A DNA stretch of 19,391 nt, taken from positions 11,807-31,197 of the forward strand of contig NW_014013381.1 in NCBI RefSeq assembly GCF_000611645.1, in the 5' to 3' direction. The notes beneath the pieces are model-generated. The model was not told the DNA's origin. It saw only the letters and a list, made by a program, of their open reading frames with translations, and ran no database searches. Shown piece after piece: positions 1 to 10,630 of the stretch. Every line of letters begins with the position of its first letter. Positions within the stretch are counted from its first letter, which is position 1. Position numbers and translations under genes: made by a program. This stretch comes from Monoraphidium neglectum. Taxonomy: Eukaryota; Chlorophyta; Chlorophyceae; Sphaeropleales; Selenastraceae.

Positions 1-722
1 CCGCCGGCGACGCGCGCCCGCTGAGCCGCGCCGGCGCGCGCGCGAGCGGCGGCGGCGGGGGCAGGACCAGGGCGGGCGGCACGGCGCGCGCGCGCGGCGC
101 GGCGGAGGATGCTGATGTAGCCGGCGCTGCGGGTGCGGCAAGTGGAGCGCTTCGCTGCTCAGCTGGGGCCGAGGGCAGCCGGGACGCGCGCTGTGCGGCG
201 GAACCTGGCCGGCCGAAAGCCGGCCCCACGGATGCAGATGCAGACGAACCAGAGCCGGATGCGGCCGGGTGCTGCTGCTGCTGCTCAGTCGGCCCAGGCA
301 CCGGCGATCTGGGCAGCTCCCGCAGCAGGCGTGGCGTGCCGTTTGCCCTTGGGGCATGCTGCTGGGTAGGCAAGGGTGCTGCCCGCTGCTGCTGCTGCTG
401 CTGCTGTTGCGGCCGGAGCTCCTCCTGATGCACAGCTGCAACCGGCGCTGCCGCAACAGGCGCCACAGCCAGCTCGCAGCCCGTGCTGTGGGGCCGCTCC
501 CCCGAGCCGAGGGGCCGCTCCCCCGACGCCTTCGATGCGCCACCAACGCCAGCGCCGCTGCTCATGCCGAGCGCAACGAACGGCGCCGCGGCCGCGGGCG
601 CAGCCTCTGCTAGCAGATGCCCAAAGGAGGCCTCCTCGCCCAAGCCGTCCGCAGACCGCTGGTGCTTGCCAGCGCATCGCCGCCGCTTGTCCGGTTGCAC
701 CGTCGGCCGCTGCTGCTCGTCA

Positions 723-761
<39 letters not shown>

Positions 762-941
762 CGCGGCGATGGCGACGGCACCGGGAAGGCATCCTGCAGC
801 GGCGCTGGCTGCGAGGCAGGCCGGGGCTCTTCGTGTGAGGGCACCCCTGGGTGGGCCGCAGCATGGGCTCCTCCAGACGCCACGCCCACAGCCGTTCCCT
901 GGATGGCAGCTGGCTCCCCCTGCTGCGCCCACAGCGCCTGC

Positions 942-977
<36 letters not shown>

Positions 978-2427
978 TGCTGCCGCTGCACCCGCGCCAG
1001 CTGCTGCCGCTGCGCAACGGACAGCACGCCGTCGGCTGACTCAGCAACCTGTGAGCTGGCGGCTCGTGCGGCAGCAGGCGGTGAAGCTACCTCCTGCTTG
1101 CTTGCTGCACCTGCCTCGCTTCGCTCCTGCTGCATGCTCTGTTGTGCCTTCGGCAGCGTCGCTGGCGCTGCGGCTGTTTCTGCACGCCCGGGATCTTCAA
1201 CAGGCTCCCGCAGAGCGTCGTCAACGCAAGCCCTGCTTGAATGTGACAGCTGGCTCGGCCCGTTCGCCGTCCCCGTCCCGCCGCCTGCGGCCGCCGAGGG
1301 CCCCCCACTGCTGGCCTCCTCCTGCGCAGCGGCCACGGGCCCGGCGCCCTGGCCCTGCGCTGTCTCTTGGCTGCCCGCGGTCAGGCAGGACTCCTCCTCA
1401 ATCGGCGACAGCGCCCGCAGCCGCGCCTGAGAGCTGCTGATCGCCTGCCCTTCCGCCCGTGCCTCCGGCTCCGCCTCCGCCTCCGCGCTCGCGGCCGCTC
1501 CCTCCGGGCCCTGCGCGGGCGCGCCATCCCCGCGAGCTGCCTCGCAGCTGCCGCCCGCCACGGCGGTGGCCGGCAGCTGCTCGCCGCGAGCCGCCGGCGC
1601 CGCACGGGCGGCTGGACTTTCGGGGCTGCTAACAGTCACGGGCAGAGCCAGGCTTTGGGCCCCGGGCTGCAGCGCCGACGACACGCTGTGCTCCGGGCTC
1701 ATGACCAACCCCCTCGCCTGGGCCGCAGCCCGCAGCCCGCATCCGGCGCCCCTGGCCAGCTTGACCGGCGTCGCCTGCAGAGAGCCGCCGCCGGCCCCCC
1801 CTGCAACGGAGCTGCCGCCAGATGGCTCACCAGCCGCCACAGCGCCGGTCGCCGCGGACACGACCGACCCCACAAGGACGTCGTCCGAGCACTGACGAAC
1901 GAGCCCGCCCGCCGGCCGGCGTGCCGCGGCGGCCGCGGCCAAAGCGGCCCCCGGCGCCGCGTCTTCGCCCGCCGGCTGCGCCGGCTGCGGCTGCGGCGTG
2001 CTGGCGCGCGCGCCTGGCTCGCTGCTGGGCTGCGCGGCGCCGGCCGTCCCGACTGACCTGCCCGAGTCCTCCGCATCTAGGCCAGGCCCTCCCCCTGACC
2101 CTAGCAGGACGCCGCTGTCGGACTGCTGGTGCGCGCCAGCAGTCGGCGGCGAGAGCGCCCTGCTGGACAGCCGCCCATCGAGCGCTCCTGGCGGCGGGGG
2201 CGGGGCCCCGCGGGCGGCGGCGGCGTCTGCGCTCGCGCCCGACCCAAGGCCCACGGCGGGCGCAGAGGCTGCCAGGGGTGGCGGAGTGCTGGATGCGGCG
2301 CGGCCAGGCGTGCGGCCTGCGCCTGCATCCCGGCCAGCGGGCAGGTGTTTGGCCGCGCCTGCGTCCTCGGGAGGCCTGTTGGAGGGCTCGTTGAGCGGAG
2401 GCAGCCCAGGACGGGAGACAGCCACAG

Positions 2428-2488
<61 letters not shown>

Positions 2489-5085
2489 AGCCTGTAACTG
2501 CTTCTGCTGCTGATCCTGTGCAAGTGCCGTATGTTGGTAGGCCCGCTTGCGCTCCTGAGCTGCTTGCGCAGTAGCCACGGCCGGCGCCGGCGACAGCTGC
2601 TCAGCGTGCTGCGCCTGTGCGCCTGGCTGCCGTGACGCCTGCATGTCCGCATGCTGAGGCAGAAGCTGCGATCCCGGCGGTCCGTGTTGCTGCCCCATGC
2701 CCCCCAGGTGCACCTGCTGCTGCGGCAGCTGCTGCCGCCGCTCCACAAGCTGCTGCGGCGGCGCCTCGCCCGTGGCCGCCGCCGCCCCGCCCGGCCCGCC
2801 CCGCTCGCCCGTGCGCGGCACGGCGTTTGTGGACAGCTGGTCCTGCTCTGGCGCGGCGGGCCGCGCCGCCTCGCCCGGGCGGCTGGCGGCCAGCACCCTG
2901 AACCAGCGATCCACTGCCGCCAGGTGCTCCTCGGCGCTGCGCGTCCGCGCGCCCCGCGCGCGCCTGGCGAGAAACCCCGGGCTCGCGGCCAGCAGGGGCG
3001 CGGGACCACGGACGTCGGGCTCGGCGTTCGCCGGGAGGGCGCCCGGCGCCCGCGAGGCCGCGCCAGCCATGCCTGAGGCCGCGGCCAAGGTGCTAGCAGC
3101 TGCGAGCCCTTGCGTCGCTGCCGAGGGCACCCCATGTGGCAGGCGCTCCATCAGAAGCTGCTTCGCAGGCCCCCCTGCAGAGGGTGCGCGCCGAGAGCCG
3201 GCCGCATTGCGGCGGGCGCCGGTCAGAGGCGAGCCTGCGGCGCTCGAGGGTCGGCCAGTCGCGCCCGACGTTCCCAGCGGCAACACTCGCCGCTGCGCAG
3301 CAACTTCGTCGGCCCCGCCGCAGCCGCCGCTGATGCTGCGGCGGCCGCCGGCGCCGGCGCTGTTGTCGCTGGCTGATGGGCCCGCGTCGGCCGGCCGCTT
3401 TGCTGCCTTGTCCGGCGTGCTGGCCACGCTGCTGCGCGGGCTGGCCAAGCCGCTCATCAGCAGGTCACCCCCCACCGGGCTCCCACTTGAGGCGCGCGCG
3501 CCGCTGCTGCCGCTGCTGCTGCTCGCGCCGCCGCCCTCACTGTCGGCGCTGCCGCCGCTGCCGCGTCTGCCGCCGCCCCTTGTCCCACGTTGAGAGGGCT
3601 GCGCGCCGGCAGCGAGCCCCGATGCAGTGCCTGCGCCGCCGCTGCCGCCGCCCCCGTCTGCGCTATCGCTGCTCCACCGCTCTACCCTCGCCAAGCGCCT
3701 GCCTTCCCGGCAAGCACGCGCGCTGCCGCCCCCAGACCCCTCGCCGCGCTGCTGCTTGTCCTGGTCGGCAGCTGCGTCCCGGCGCGACTGGGGGCCTGGC
3801 GACACTGCCACATCGCGCGCCGATGACTCCCTTTGAGGGAGCGGTGCCGGACTCTCCAACTGCACCCGCTGCGACCTACTCGTGCGCTCCGGCGACGCCA
3901 CCTGGGGCGCCGAACCCGCAGCATCCCGCGAGCCGCGGCGCGCCGACCGGCGTGGTGGTGTGTGCGCCCTTCTTGGTGCGGCGGCCCCCGCCGCCTCTGG
4001 CACTCCCGCGGCTGCTGCTTCCGCGGCGCTCGCCGCCGAGCCGTCACGCGGCGGCTTGAAGGCGGCGGACTGCCCAAGGTCCAACGGAGGCTGGCGGAAG
4101 AGAGTGGCGATGTCTTCGACGAGAGAGGCTGTCTTCTCCTGCAGCTCCCGCACCTGCCGCTTGAGCACCTGGCGCAAGGCGCGGCCGAGGAGCGCGAAAT
4201 CAGCGCAAACGTGCATCGCGGCAGTCCGGTCGCCAGAGGCGGGTGTGTGGCGCAATGCGCACGTGCTCGCGTCGAGTTTGGCTGCCGGGGGCTCGCCTTG
4301 TTGGTGGTCTTCAGCCGCTGAGCCTCAGCCGCTTCGGCCATGTGCTCGGTCTCCTGGGAGTCCTGCAGGTGCCTCCAGTTCTGCAGCAGCGCGCGGCTCA
4401 GGTCCCACATCCTCTGGTGGATGGTTTCATCCAAAATCACAGGTTGGGCAGCGGCGTCAACGTTGAAGAAAATCACAGCTATTGAACTTTGCATGTACTA
4501 AAACCTGCAAGCCATGGGACGCATGCAAGCCCAGGGCGAGGCCCCTGGGAGGGATTGCCACACCGGGCGCTACAGCCAGTGTGCACCCCACCTGCACAAA
4601 CAAGCCGTCAGGCGGGGCGCCCAGGCCGACCAGCTCGGCCCAGTACACCTCAAAGCAGAGCTCCAGTACCGCCTGGTCGCGCTTGAGCTCGGCAGCCCTG
4701 GTGTTGTTCAGCGCGGCGAGCGCAGCAGCCTGCAGTCGGGTTCTGCACCGCTTGGCGGCATGGCGGCGGTTTGAACGCCCGGCTGTCGCGCGGCCCGCAC
4801 CTGCGCCTGTAAAGGCTCTCGCTAGCCCTTTGGGTCGTGAATTGTGTATGGATGGCCTGCAGAAACAACGACGTGTGTGAGCGTCGTTGCGTCGCCATGC
4901 AGGCGCCCCATGCTTGCGGGTGCGAACAGCACCAAAACTGAGCTCACCTGCAGCTCGCGGTCCAGGTGTTGGGCCAAGCGGTGTGCGGCTCGATCGCCAC
5001 GTCCGCCTCCCCATTGGCTTCGCAGAACGTGAGGAAGGTCCCGAACCAGCGCGAGCACGCCGACCGAGTCCCCACGTTCCTCCAT
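1..5085 (-). CDS. Giant Gln/Ala/Ser/Pro-rich protein with coiled-coil-like N-terminus (partial, 3' end beyond window)
   Basis: I do not recognise the family. Proposed exons on the minus strand: 5085-4948, 4729-4592, 4413-4297 and 4168-1, all joined in phase 0. Exon 1 starts at an ATG reading MEERGDSVGVLALVRDL and ends CAG|GTGAGC. Exon 2 contains ELKRDQAVLELCFEVYWAEL. Exon 3 contains RMWDLSRALLQNWRHLQDSQ. Exon 4 opens VLKRQVRELQEKTASLVEDI. These roughly 165 residues are charged and helical, probably coiled coil. The rest of exon 4 has no stop in its frame for all 4,168 nt, about 1,389 codons. It is low complexity (Ala, Gly, Ser, Pro, Arg) with poly-Gln runs, the longest 19 Gln from the CTG tract at 2429-2485. 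Intron 3 would use a GC donor (AAG|GCGAGC), so that junction is less sure, as is the intron 2 acceptor. The C-terminus is off the edge. A scaffold role is only a guess from composition. Confidence 0.82.
725..760. repeat. (CTG)12 trinucleotide tract, coding poly-Gln on the minus strand
   Basis: A pure run of 12 CTG units on the plus strand. In the open minus frame of the giant gene it reads CAG and gives 12 Gln. Similar shorter tracts lie near 271-285, 388-408 and 942-973. Confidence 0.9.
2429..2485. repeat. (CTG)19 trinucleotide tract, coding poly-Gln on the minus strand
   Basis: This is the longest pure trinucleotide run in the window: 19 CTG units on the plus strand, read as 19 consecutive CAG Gln codons in the minus-strand giant gene. 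Purity implies recent slippage and probable length variation between strains. Confidence 0.93.
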
Positions 5086-5713
5086 CTGTCCCCCGCTAAA
5101 CGCACTCACAGTTCATGTCCACCCACAGGCTTTATGTGATATATTGCTACATGCATCAATTGGATTTCAACATTTCAAACTTTACGGTGTGCGATCTGGC
5201 AATTTTGTACGTCAGTTCGGGAGTCCACAAGATGACCGCGTGGCTACAAACAATCATCATTGGTCATTAGCGGTTTGTTGGGATGCCTTTCTGAGAAGCG
5301 TTGCAGCCTGTTCAAATCGAGTGTCGTGAGCCAATTGTGTGAGATGTTTTGCCGCAAAGAGCTCAGGGCAGCTCCAGTGATTGTTCGCTGTACTCTCGCT
5401 CGTAAAGTTGGGAGCTTGGCAGTCGTCTGGGCCAGCAAAGGCGCTTAGGGCAGCAGCATTGCCTAGTACAGGTGGTGCGCCGACCACCCAGCTCGCGCTT
5501 GCACACACCCAGCATGCATGCACTCAATTGTCCGACACTTTCTTGAGGCGCCCACTGTCGCGCCGATTGTTGAGTACGCACGGTTTGTGAGGGGCAAGGC
5601 GACACTTCCGGCGGCAGCCCGTGGGCGTGTCAAGCCCGTGCAGCTGCTGCGCAGGCAGTCACGCAGCAGCTTGCGGGCCAGCAACAAGGCGCCGGCTAGG
5701 AGACCCCGCCGCG
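5086..5713. promoter_or_regulatory. Divergent intergenic region between the giant gene and CHIP
   Basis: These 628 bp separate two divergent start codons, so both promoters and 5' UTRs must lie here. The stretch from about 5130 to 5420 is clearly poorer in GC than the flanks. On the minus strand an ATATATCACATAAA-like, TATA-resembling stretch at about 5132-5145 sits some 50-60 bp upstream of the giant gene's ATG. No equally clear TATA element is seen for CHIP. No convincing gene was found inside; the short open frames here lack coding character. Confidence 0.5.
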
Positions 5714-5978
5714 ATGGGGGTGACGGCGGGCGAGAAACGGGCCGCGGAGGAGCTGCGCAAGGAGGGCAACGCCCTGTTCCAGCGCGGCAAGTACGCAGCC
5801 GCCTCGGAGCGATACACAGGTGGGGTGCCCCAAGTTGCATCCTGAAGGCGAAGCGGGCGTAGCATGCGCGCGCGGGGGCGGTGCAGGCAGCAGAACTGCT
5901 TGAGTCTCATGCCTGGTGGGTCATTGCTCACTCCCCGTGTTTGCAGGCGCACACATGCGCACACGCACACACGTACAT

Positions 5979-6038
<60 letters not shown>

Positions 6039-7759
6039 ACACGCACTCATGCACTCGCGGACAAACGCACGCACACAAGCAGAGACACACACAAACACAC
6101 ACGCAAACCTATGAACACACACTTACAACACACACGCACGCACACACGCTTGCCTCAACCCTTCCTGCATCGCGCGCCAGAGGCCATCACCCTCGACCCG
6201 CAGAGCGCGTCGCTGTACGTGAACCGAGCCCTGTGCGCCAAGAAGCAGGCCGCGCCGGGCGCCTGGGAGCGCATACTGGAAGACGCGGAGAGGGCGCTCG
6301 CGCGCGAGCCCAACCACATGAAGGCAAACTACCTCTGCGGTGCGCGCAGTGCACATGACGATGGATCACGTCACCAGCCACAGCTGCGGTCACAGTGTTC
6401 TGCAACGCCCAACTGCATGTCCACGCATGTCCCACAAGGCGCGCCCTCTGCTGTCGCTCCTCACGTCCAAAGCTCGCATCACTGCCGCGCGCCCCGCCGT
6501 GCCCCCGCCCCTGTAGGCATGGCGCTGCGCGAGCTCGGCGGCGACCTGGGGAGGGCCATCAGGCTGCTGGAGCGCGCGCTGGAGCGGGCGCGGGAGCAGG
6601 ATGACGCCATCAAGGACGAGATATGGTGGGGCCGCAGATGCATGGGGAGGGGGGCGAGGCATCTTCAGCGGGAGCACTGGCTGGTCATGAGCTGGCTGTG
6701 TGAGCCAGCCAATCGTGCGCAGGCGGCAGTGGTTGCGCAGAGGCCCTGCGGCATGTGGGGCAGATCGCACCCAATGGACATGGTGTGTGTTGCTCTCCTT
6801 TGGGGAGCCAGGAGACACCTCCACAGCACTTGCTCACAGCAACAACCTCAAGATGGCTCTAAATACGCCTTCTTGCATTGTTTTGAACTAGCGTGCACCC
6901 ACACTCGCTTCATGGCCCTGCAGGAGGGAACTGGCAAAGGCCAACGACGCGTGCTGGCGGGAGGAGAGCGCGCGGCGGCGCAGCGAGGCGGAGGCCCTTC
7001 GCAGCCAGCTGCGCAAGCTGGCGGCAGTGGCAGCGGCGGTTTCATCCACGGGGGGCTTGTCGCAGCAGGAAAGCAGCGGCAGCGAGGACAGAGATGGGGC
7101 GGGGGCCAGCAGCGGCGCACAGGCTGGCGGTGGTGGCACGGATATGAGTGCTCGCAAGGCGGAAGGCAGCAGCAGCGCAGGCGCCCAGGAGCCGGGCAGC
7201 GCCGCAGCTGGCGTGGCGGGCTCCGCGGGGGCGGCCGAGGTCAATTGGGTGGCGTTGGACCGCGTCTTTGAGCGCGCCGCTCGTGCGGACACGCGCGGCG
7301 AGGTGCCCTCCGCTTTCACGTGCCCCCTGACGATGGAGGTCTTCCGCGACCCGGTGGTGTCTAAGAGCGGCCACACCTACGAGCGCGCGGCGCTGACCGA
7401 GCACATTGCCAAGGTGGGTACGCGCTGCAGGCTCTTCGGCCCCGCTGAGCGTCAAACTATGATCAGTGCAGAGCTGAATTCGCGCCTTGTTGGCTTGAGG
7501 GAGATGTGGCTGGCAACAGGGCGCAGGGGCGTGGGTGGTATTAGCTGTTCATAGCACTGCTGCAGGCAACACGGTCGCAAACCCCGCCTGCTGACATCCT
7601 GCTGGCGCTGCTGCCCTCACGCACGCCTAGGTCGGCGGGTGGGACCCCATCACGCGCATCCCCATGACGCTCGCGGACGTGCGGCCCAACATATCGATGC
7701 GCACCGCCGTCAGCGTCTACCTGGAAGAGCATGGGTGGGCCTGGCACGAGTGCTACTGA
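5714..7759 (+). CDS. CHIP: CHIP-type co-chaperone E3 ubiquitin ligase (TPR + U-box)
   Basis: Five exons: 5714-5819, 6181-6339, 6517-6625, 6924-7413 and 7631-7759. All introns are GT-AG and all phases agree, giving 330 aa (human CHIP is 303). The TPR part, residues 7-115, includes [23 protein letters not shown] and [10 protein letters not shown]. Residues 126-165 look coiled coil, followed by a Ser/Gly/Ala-rich linker. The U-box at about 252-326 reads [29 protein letters not shown], then [10 protein letters not shown]; the end [10 protein letters not shown] parallels the EN/GW ending of animal CHIP. CHIP proteins bind the EEVD tails of Hsp70 and Hsp90 through the TPRs and ubiquitinate their clients through the U-box, in the cytosol. 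Of the carboxylate-clamp residues, N19, N50 and K83 are present, but the first Lys (human K30) is Arg15. The start codon sits in a good context (GCCGCGATGG). Confidence 0.95.
5988..6150. repeat. (CA)n microsatellite in CHIP intron 1
   Basis: A pure CA run of about 22 units covers 5988-6031. Interrupted CA/CG-rich sequence extends on both sides from about 5946 to 6150. It fills most of the 361-nt first intron (5820-6180) of CHIP and ends about 30 nt before the acceptor CGCGCCAG. Long Thr/His or Val/Cys frames across it are repeat artefacts. Confidence 0.93.
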
Positions 7760-7786
7760 AGATGGGTCTGGCACGAGTGCTGCTGA
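7741..7786. repeat. Short direct repeat spanning the CHIP stop codon
   Basis: CTGGCACGAGTGCTACTGA at 7741-7759 recurs with one change (G for A) at 7768-7786, a period of 27 bp. The TGA of the first copy is the CHIP stop codon. Confidence 0.85.
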
Positions 7787-8662
7787 GAATGCGCCGCTGG
7801 GATTGGCCTGTGTGCCCACCGGCCCACCTGTGGGGCTCGGACGAACAGCCTCCAGACTCCTCCAACCTGCGTGCGGCCCCCGTGCATGTTGCCGTTTCAA
7901 AACCCGGTGGGTTTACCTTGGGTTCGACAATCGGGGCGTCTCCGTTTGTCGCAGCGTGACGCTGTCATTCTGGCTTCGTGCACACCCCTCTGCTTTGTAG
8001 ATGACGTTGGTGTGACACATCGTGTGAGTCCTGTCCAGTGAATCATCACTCCACACCATGGCTTGGCTTTTATGAATTTGCGGGATTGGTCGCCCATCCT
8101 GGCTGCCTGCATTCTGTTTTCCCATCGCACTAAGCAGTCCAAGAATCACACATCACTATGTACATGCTCATTGGTCAAGCTGTGCATGCAGGTTTTGTTG
8201 CAGTTGCTCAGAAAGCATATGTGCATGTGCCTGGCTCACACACGTGCTGGTTTCTGGAACACCCTCGTGTTCATTGGTCGGCGGCTTGTGTTGAGTTGCA
8301 TTGCATTCGGTTACTGTAAGGAGCTCTCACAGTTGAAGTGGTCTGGGCAGCCCGTGCATGCACAAACTCCTTGCTGCTGTGAAAAATGCGTCCCATAAAA
8401 GAAATTATGAGAGAAAAAGGTCAATGCAGACGCAAACCCGGAGAAAACATCATCACGGGGTTTCATGGTTTGGCTGCAGTCTACGACGGTCCGCAAAAGG
8501 AAAAGCTCAGGGGGCCCGAACCCTGGTGGGCGCTGGCCGGGCGCGTGCGCTGACGAGGAGTGCCGCCGGGACATCGCCGTCCAGCCGCGCGGCGGCTGGC
8601 GAGCAGTGGCAGACACAGGTGACGCCCTGGATCAGACTCCACACACCAGCAGACAGTTGAGG
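7760..8662. other. Convergent 3' intergenic region between CHIP and paralogue A
   Basis: About 900 bp hold the 3' UTRs of two converging genes. A TGTAA motif, the usual green-algal polyadenylation signal, occurs on the plus strand at 8315-8319 and would give CHIP a 3' UTR of about 550 nt. No TGTAA was noticed for the minus-strand gene. Base composition is closer to balanced than in the genes. No supported gene was found here. Confidence 0.5.
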
Positions 8663-10317
8663 TCAGATGCGGCAGACCAGGTCGAGCTCCTTGATGTCGA
8701 AGTTGAGCTTGAACCCGCTGCTCGTCTGCCCGGACAAGTCGAGCTGCATAGACGCGGAGACGTCCGCCGCAGCCTTGGGGGATGGGGGTTGGAAAATGCG
8801 GTAGGCCGGGCGAGGGACGCTTGGGTTTGGGAGTGGAGGGACCGGGATGCACCTGTGATGCAAAAAGGGATGCAAGCACGGAAGCTTTCGCTGCAACATG
8901 GCTCATCTGCCTGCTGCTTTGCATGCAGCGAACACTGCTGCTGCTCAAGCACCCTTCCGTGTGCAGCAGACACTCGGTCAGCTCGCGACGCACCTCGATC
9001 CCGATTTTTGCGCCGCGCATCCGCCTCCAAGGGAAGACTGCCTTGCGCCAAGGCAAGGCGCCCGGCTGCGTCAACGCGGCACTCGCATCCCCTCCGAGCG
9101 CCAGCGTCAGCCGCGGCTTGTGGACCGGCTGCCCCAGGCGCCACTCTGCCGCCAAGACGACGGAGCCGATTGGGAGCGGGAGGATGTGGCTGCGTCGATG
9201 GGGCAAAGGAATGGTGCGTGGAGCGACAACACGGGGACAGACGTGAGTCACTTGGAGGAGGCGCTCTGGCTTTGCAACAAGGCTGCTTTCAGGAGAGGCA
9301 TCCATAGGCTACGCCCCGCCCGCAGCTTGCAACCCCGTCTGCAGACCTGCTGCGATTGAGCCGTGCTCATGTCCGAACAAAGAACAGCTCGCACCAACGG
9401 CGGCTCACCGGTATTCGAGCGACTTGCGCGAGACGTGGCAGTGGAACGCGCCCTGTGCGCGGCCAGTCGACGGACGAGGGCGAAGATTGCAGAGCGCTGC
9501 GCGGGTTCAAACCTCCAAATACACAACAGGACGGACTCGTGCCTGTCAGCAATACGCAAAAAGGGCGTCGCAAGCGGCGGCATGCGCAAACGCTCGCTTG
9601 CAGCCGCCGCCGCCCACATTGAACAGCGTTTCCCTTGTGCTGAAGGTTATGAAGCGCTCGAGCGTGCGCGGGTTGACGGCTGCTGTTGCAGTGAACACCT
9701 GCGCGTGTCAGCAGCGCGCAGCACGACACAATTGGGGCGCCTCTTGCCCCATCGCAAACGGACCGGCAGCGCCCTGCAGTCCGCATGTAGGCGAGGCGCA
9801 GCGCAACTCCGCCTTCAAGCCCTGCAAGGCAGAGGCCTTGTCATAAGCCCACCAATGGCGCCACTCGTATGGACTTGATGAGTTTCACATAGTCTGGGAA
9901 AGCCCCACAATAGGCCACGGCCACGTTGCCGGTGTTGTAAGCGTTTTGCGGGACGGGAGGGCCGGTCGCTGCGGAGTTTGGGCCCATCGGGTGCTGCTGG
10001 GAGCCCCACTGCTGCTGCCGCTGCTGGTGCCTCTGCTGCTGCTGCCTCTGCTGCTGCTGCCTCTGCTGCGGCTGCCTCTGCTGCTGCTGCCTCTGCTGCT
10101 GCTGTCTCTGCTGCTGCTGCCTCTGCTGCTGCTGAGACCCGCGGCGCTGCTGGGCTGCCTGTTGCTCTTCCCGCTGCTGCTGGTGCTGCTGGGGGTACCC
10201 ACGGCGCTGCTGCAGCTCCTGCTGGGCTGGGCACTGCTGCGCATTGACATTACGGATCTCATCATCATTCAACGGCGCAGTGGCCACAGCGCCACCACCA
10301 CCCCAGCCCCAAGGCAT
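8663..10317 (-). CDS. Tandem paralogue A: Gln-rich N-terminus, conserved beta-strand-like C-terminal half
   Basis: I do not recognise the family. Exons on the minus strand: 10317-9853, 9698-9618, 9452-9409, 9189-8994 and 8773-8663; all introns are GT-AG and phases match, giving 298 aa. The start MPWGWGGGG is shared with the neighbouring paralogue. Residues about 30-120 are Gln/Arg repeats from a 15-bp minisatellite. Residues 130-155 read NVAVAYCGAFPDYVKLIKSI then RVAPL. Exon 2 is VFTATAAVNPRTLERF followed by ITFSTRETLFN. Exon 3 is only 44 nt (GAFHCHVSRKSLEY). Exon 4 contains SVVLAAEWRLGQPVHKPRL and exon 5 ends SGFKLNFDIKELDLVCRI. The C-terminal half alternates polar and hydrophobic residues in 8-10 residue stretches, like beta strands. 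No signal peptide or helical membrane segment is evident. The five-exon model is supported by exact correspondence with paralogue B. Confidence 0.87.
10009..10134. repeat. 15-bp coding minisatellite in exon 1 of paralogue A
   Basis: On the plus strand the unit CCTCTGCTGCTGCTG repeats about seven to eight times with few changes. On the minus strand it encodes RQQQQ units. The corresponding stretch in paralogue B is much shorter and accounts for most of the 29-codon difference between the two first exons. Confidence 0.9.
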
Positions 10318-10630
10318 GCCTGCCGCCAAGTGTCCGACAGCAGGGCACAGACTGGCCGGACAAGGCCGACGTGGAGAGGGGGTCCAATGGCGACCAAGGC
10401 CTTGTTGCGGGTTCTAGAAGGAGATTCTGGGCTATGCTTCACCTATTGCACCGCGTGCTGTGCAGATAACAAGAGTCAGCCTGGGGGCGGCACGAACCGC
10501 AATCGATGTCGGTCACTGTGAGATCGCCGGAACGTATTTTCCATCTTGTGGCTCTTGTAGACGCTTAAAGTGGTCGTTGAAACTTATTTGTGGGAGGCAT
10601 GAGAGCCCAAGGTCCAGCAGACGAGTGCAA
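10318..10630. promoter_or_regulatory. Short spacer between tandem paralogues (promoter of A, 3' end of B)
   Basis: These 313 bp must hold the promoter of A and the 3' UTR of B. Islands resemble the sequence upstream of B: CACAGACTGGCC, CCAATGGC and TCAGCCTGGGGG occur in the same order in both. The duplication therefore includes at least about 150-200 bp of 5' flank. No TATA element was recognised. Confidence 0.5.

Noticed and set aside
376..1440. 354-codon plus-strand open frame and neighbours (483-1430, 1367-2056, 1822-2513, 2697-3593)
   Set aside because: They are antisense shadows of the continuously open minus frame. Their products are runs of Cys, Leu, Ala or Arg from CTG tracts, and GC richness makes stops rare in all frames.
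2101..3135. 344-codon minus-strand open frame with a poly-Ser run
   Set aside because: It is a different minus frame from the one that stays open for 4.2 kb and joins in phase to the upstream exons. Its Arg-rich product is typical of an out-of-frame GC-rich translation.
5940..6150. CRISPR-like or tandem array appearance of the CA-rich region
   Set aside because: It is a simple dinucleotide microsatellite in an intron, with no repeat-spacer structure.
5916..7271. 451-codon plus-strand open frame with a long Thr/His repeat
   Set aside because: It starts in the CA repeat of CHIP intron 1, reads through the introns and uses the wrong frame in the exons.
8465..9307. 280-codon plus and 274-codon minus open frames over paralogue A
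   Set aside because: The plus frame is antisense. The minus one contains real exon 4 but reads through introns; the spliced five-exon model is supported by the paralogue.
9699..9852. Possible premature stop (TGA) in paralogue A relative to B just before exon 2
   Set aside because: The difference falls in predicted intron 1, immediately before the GCGCAG acceptor, so it does not mark A as a pseudogene.
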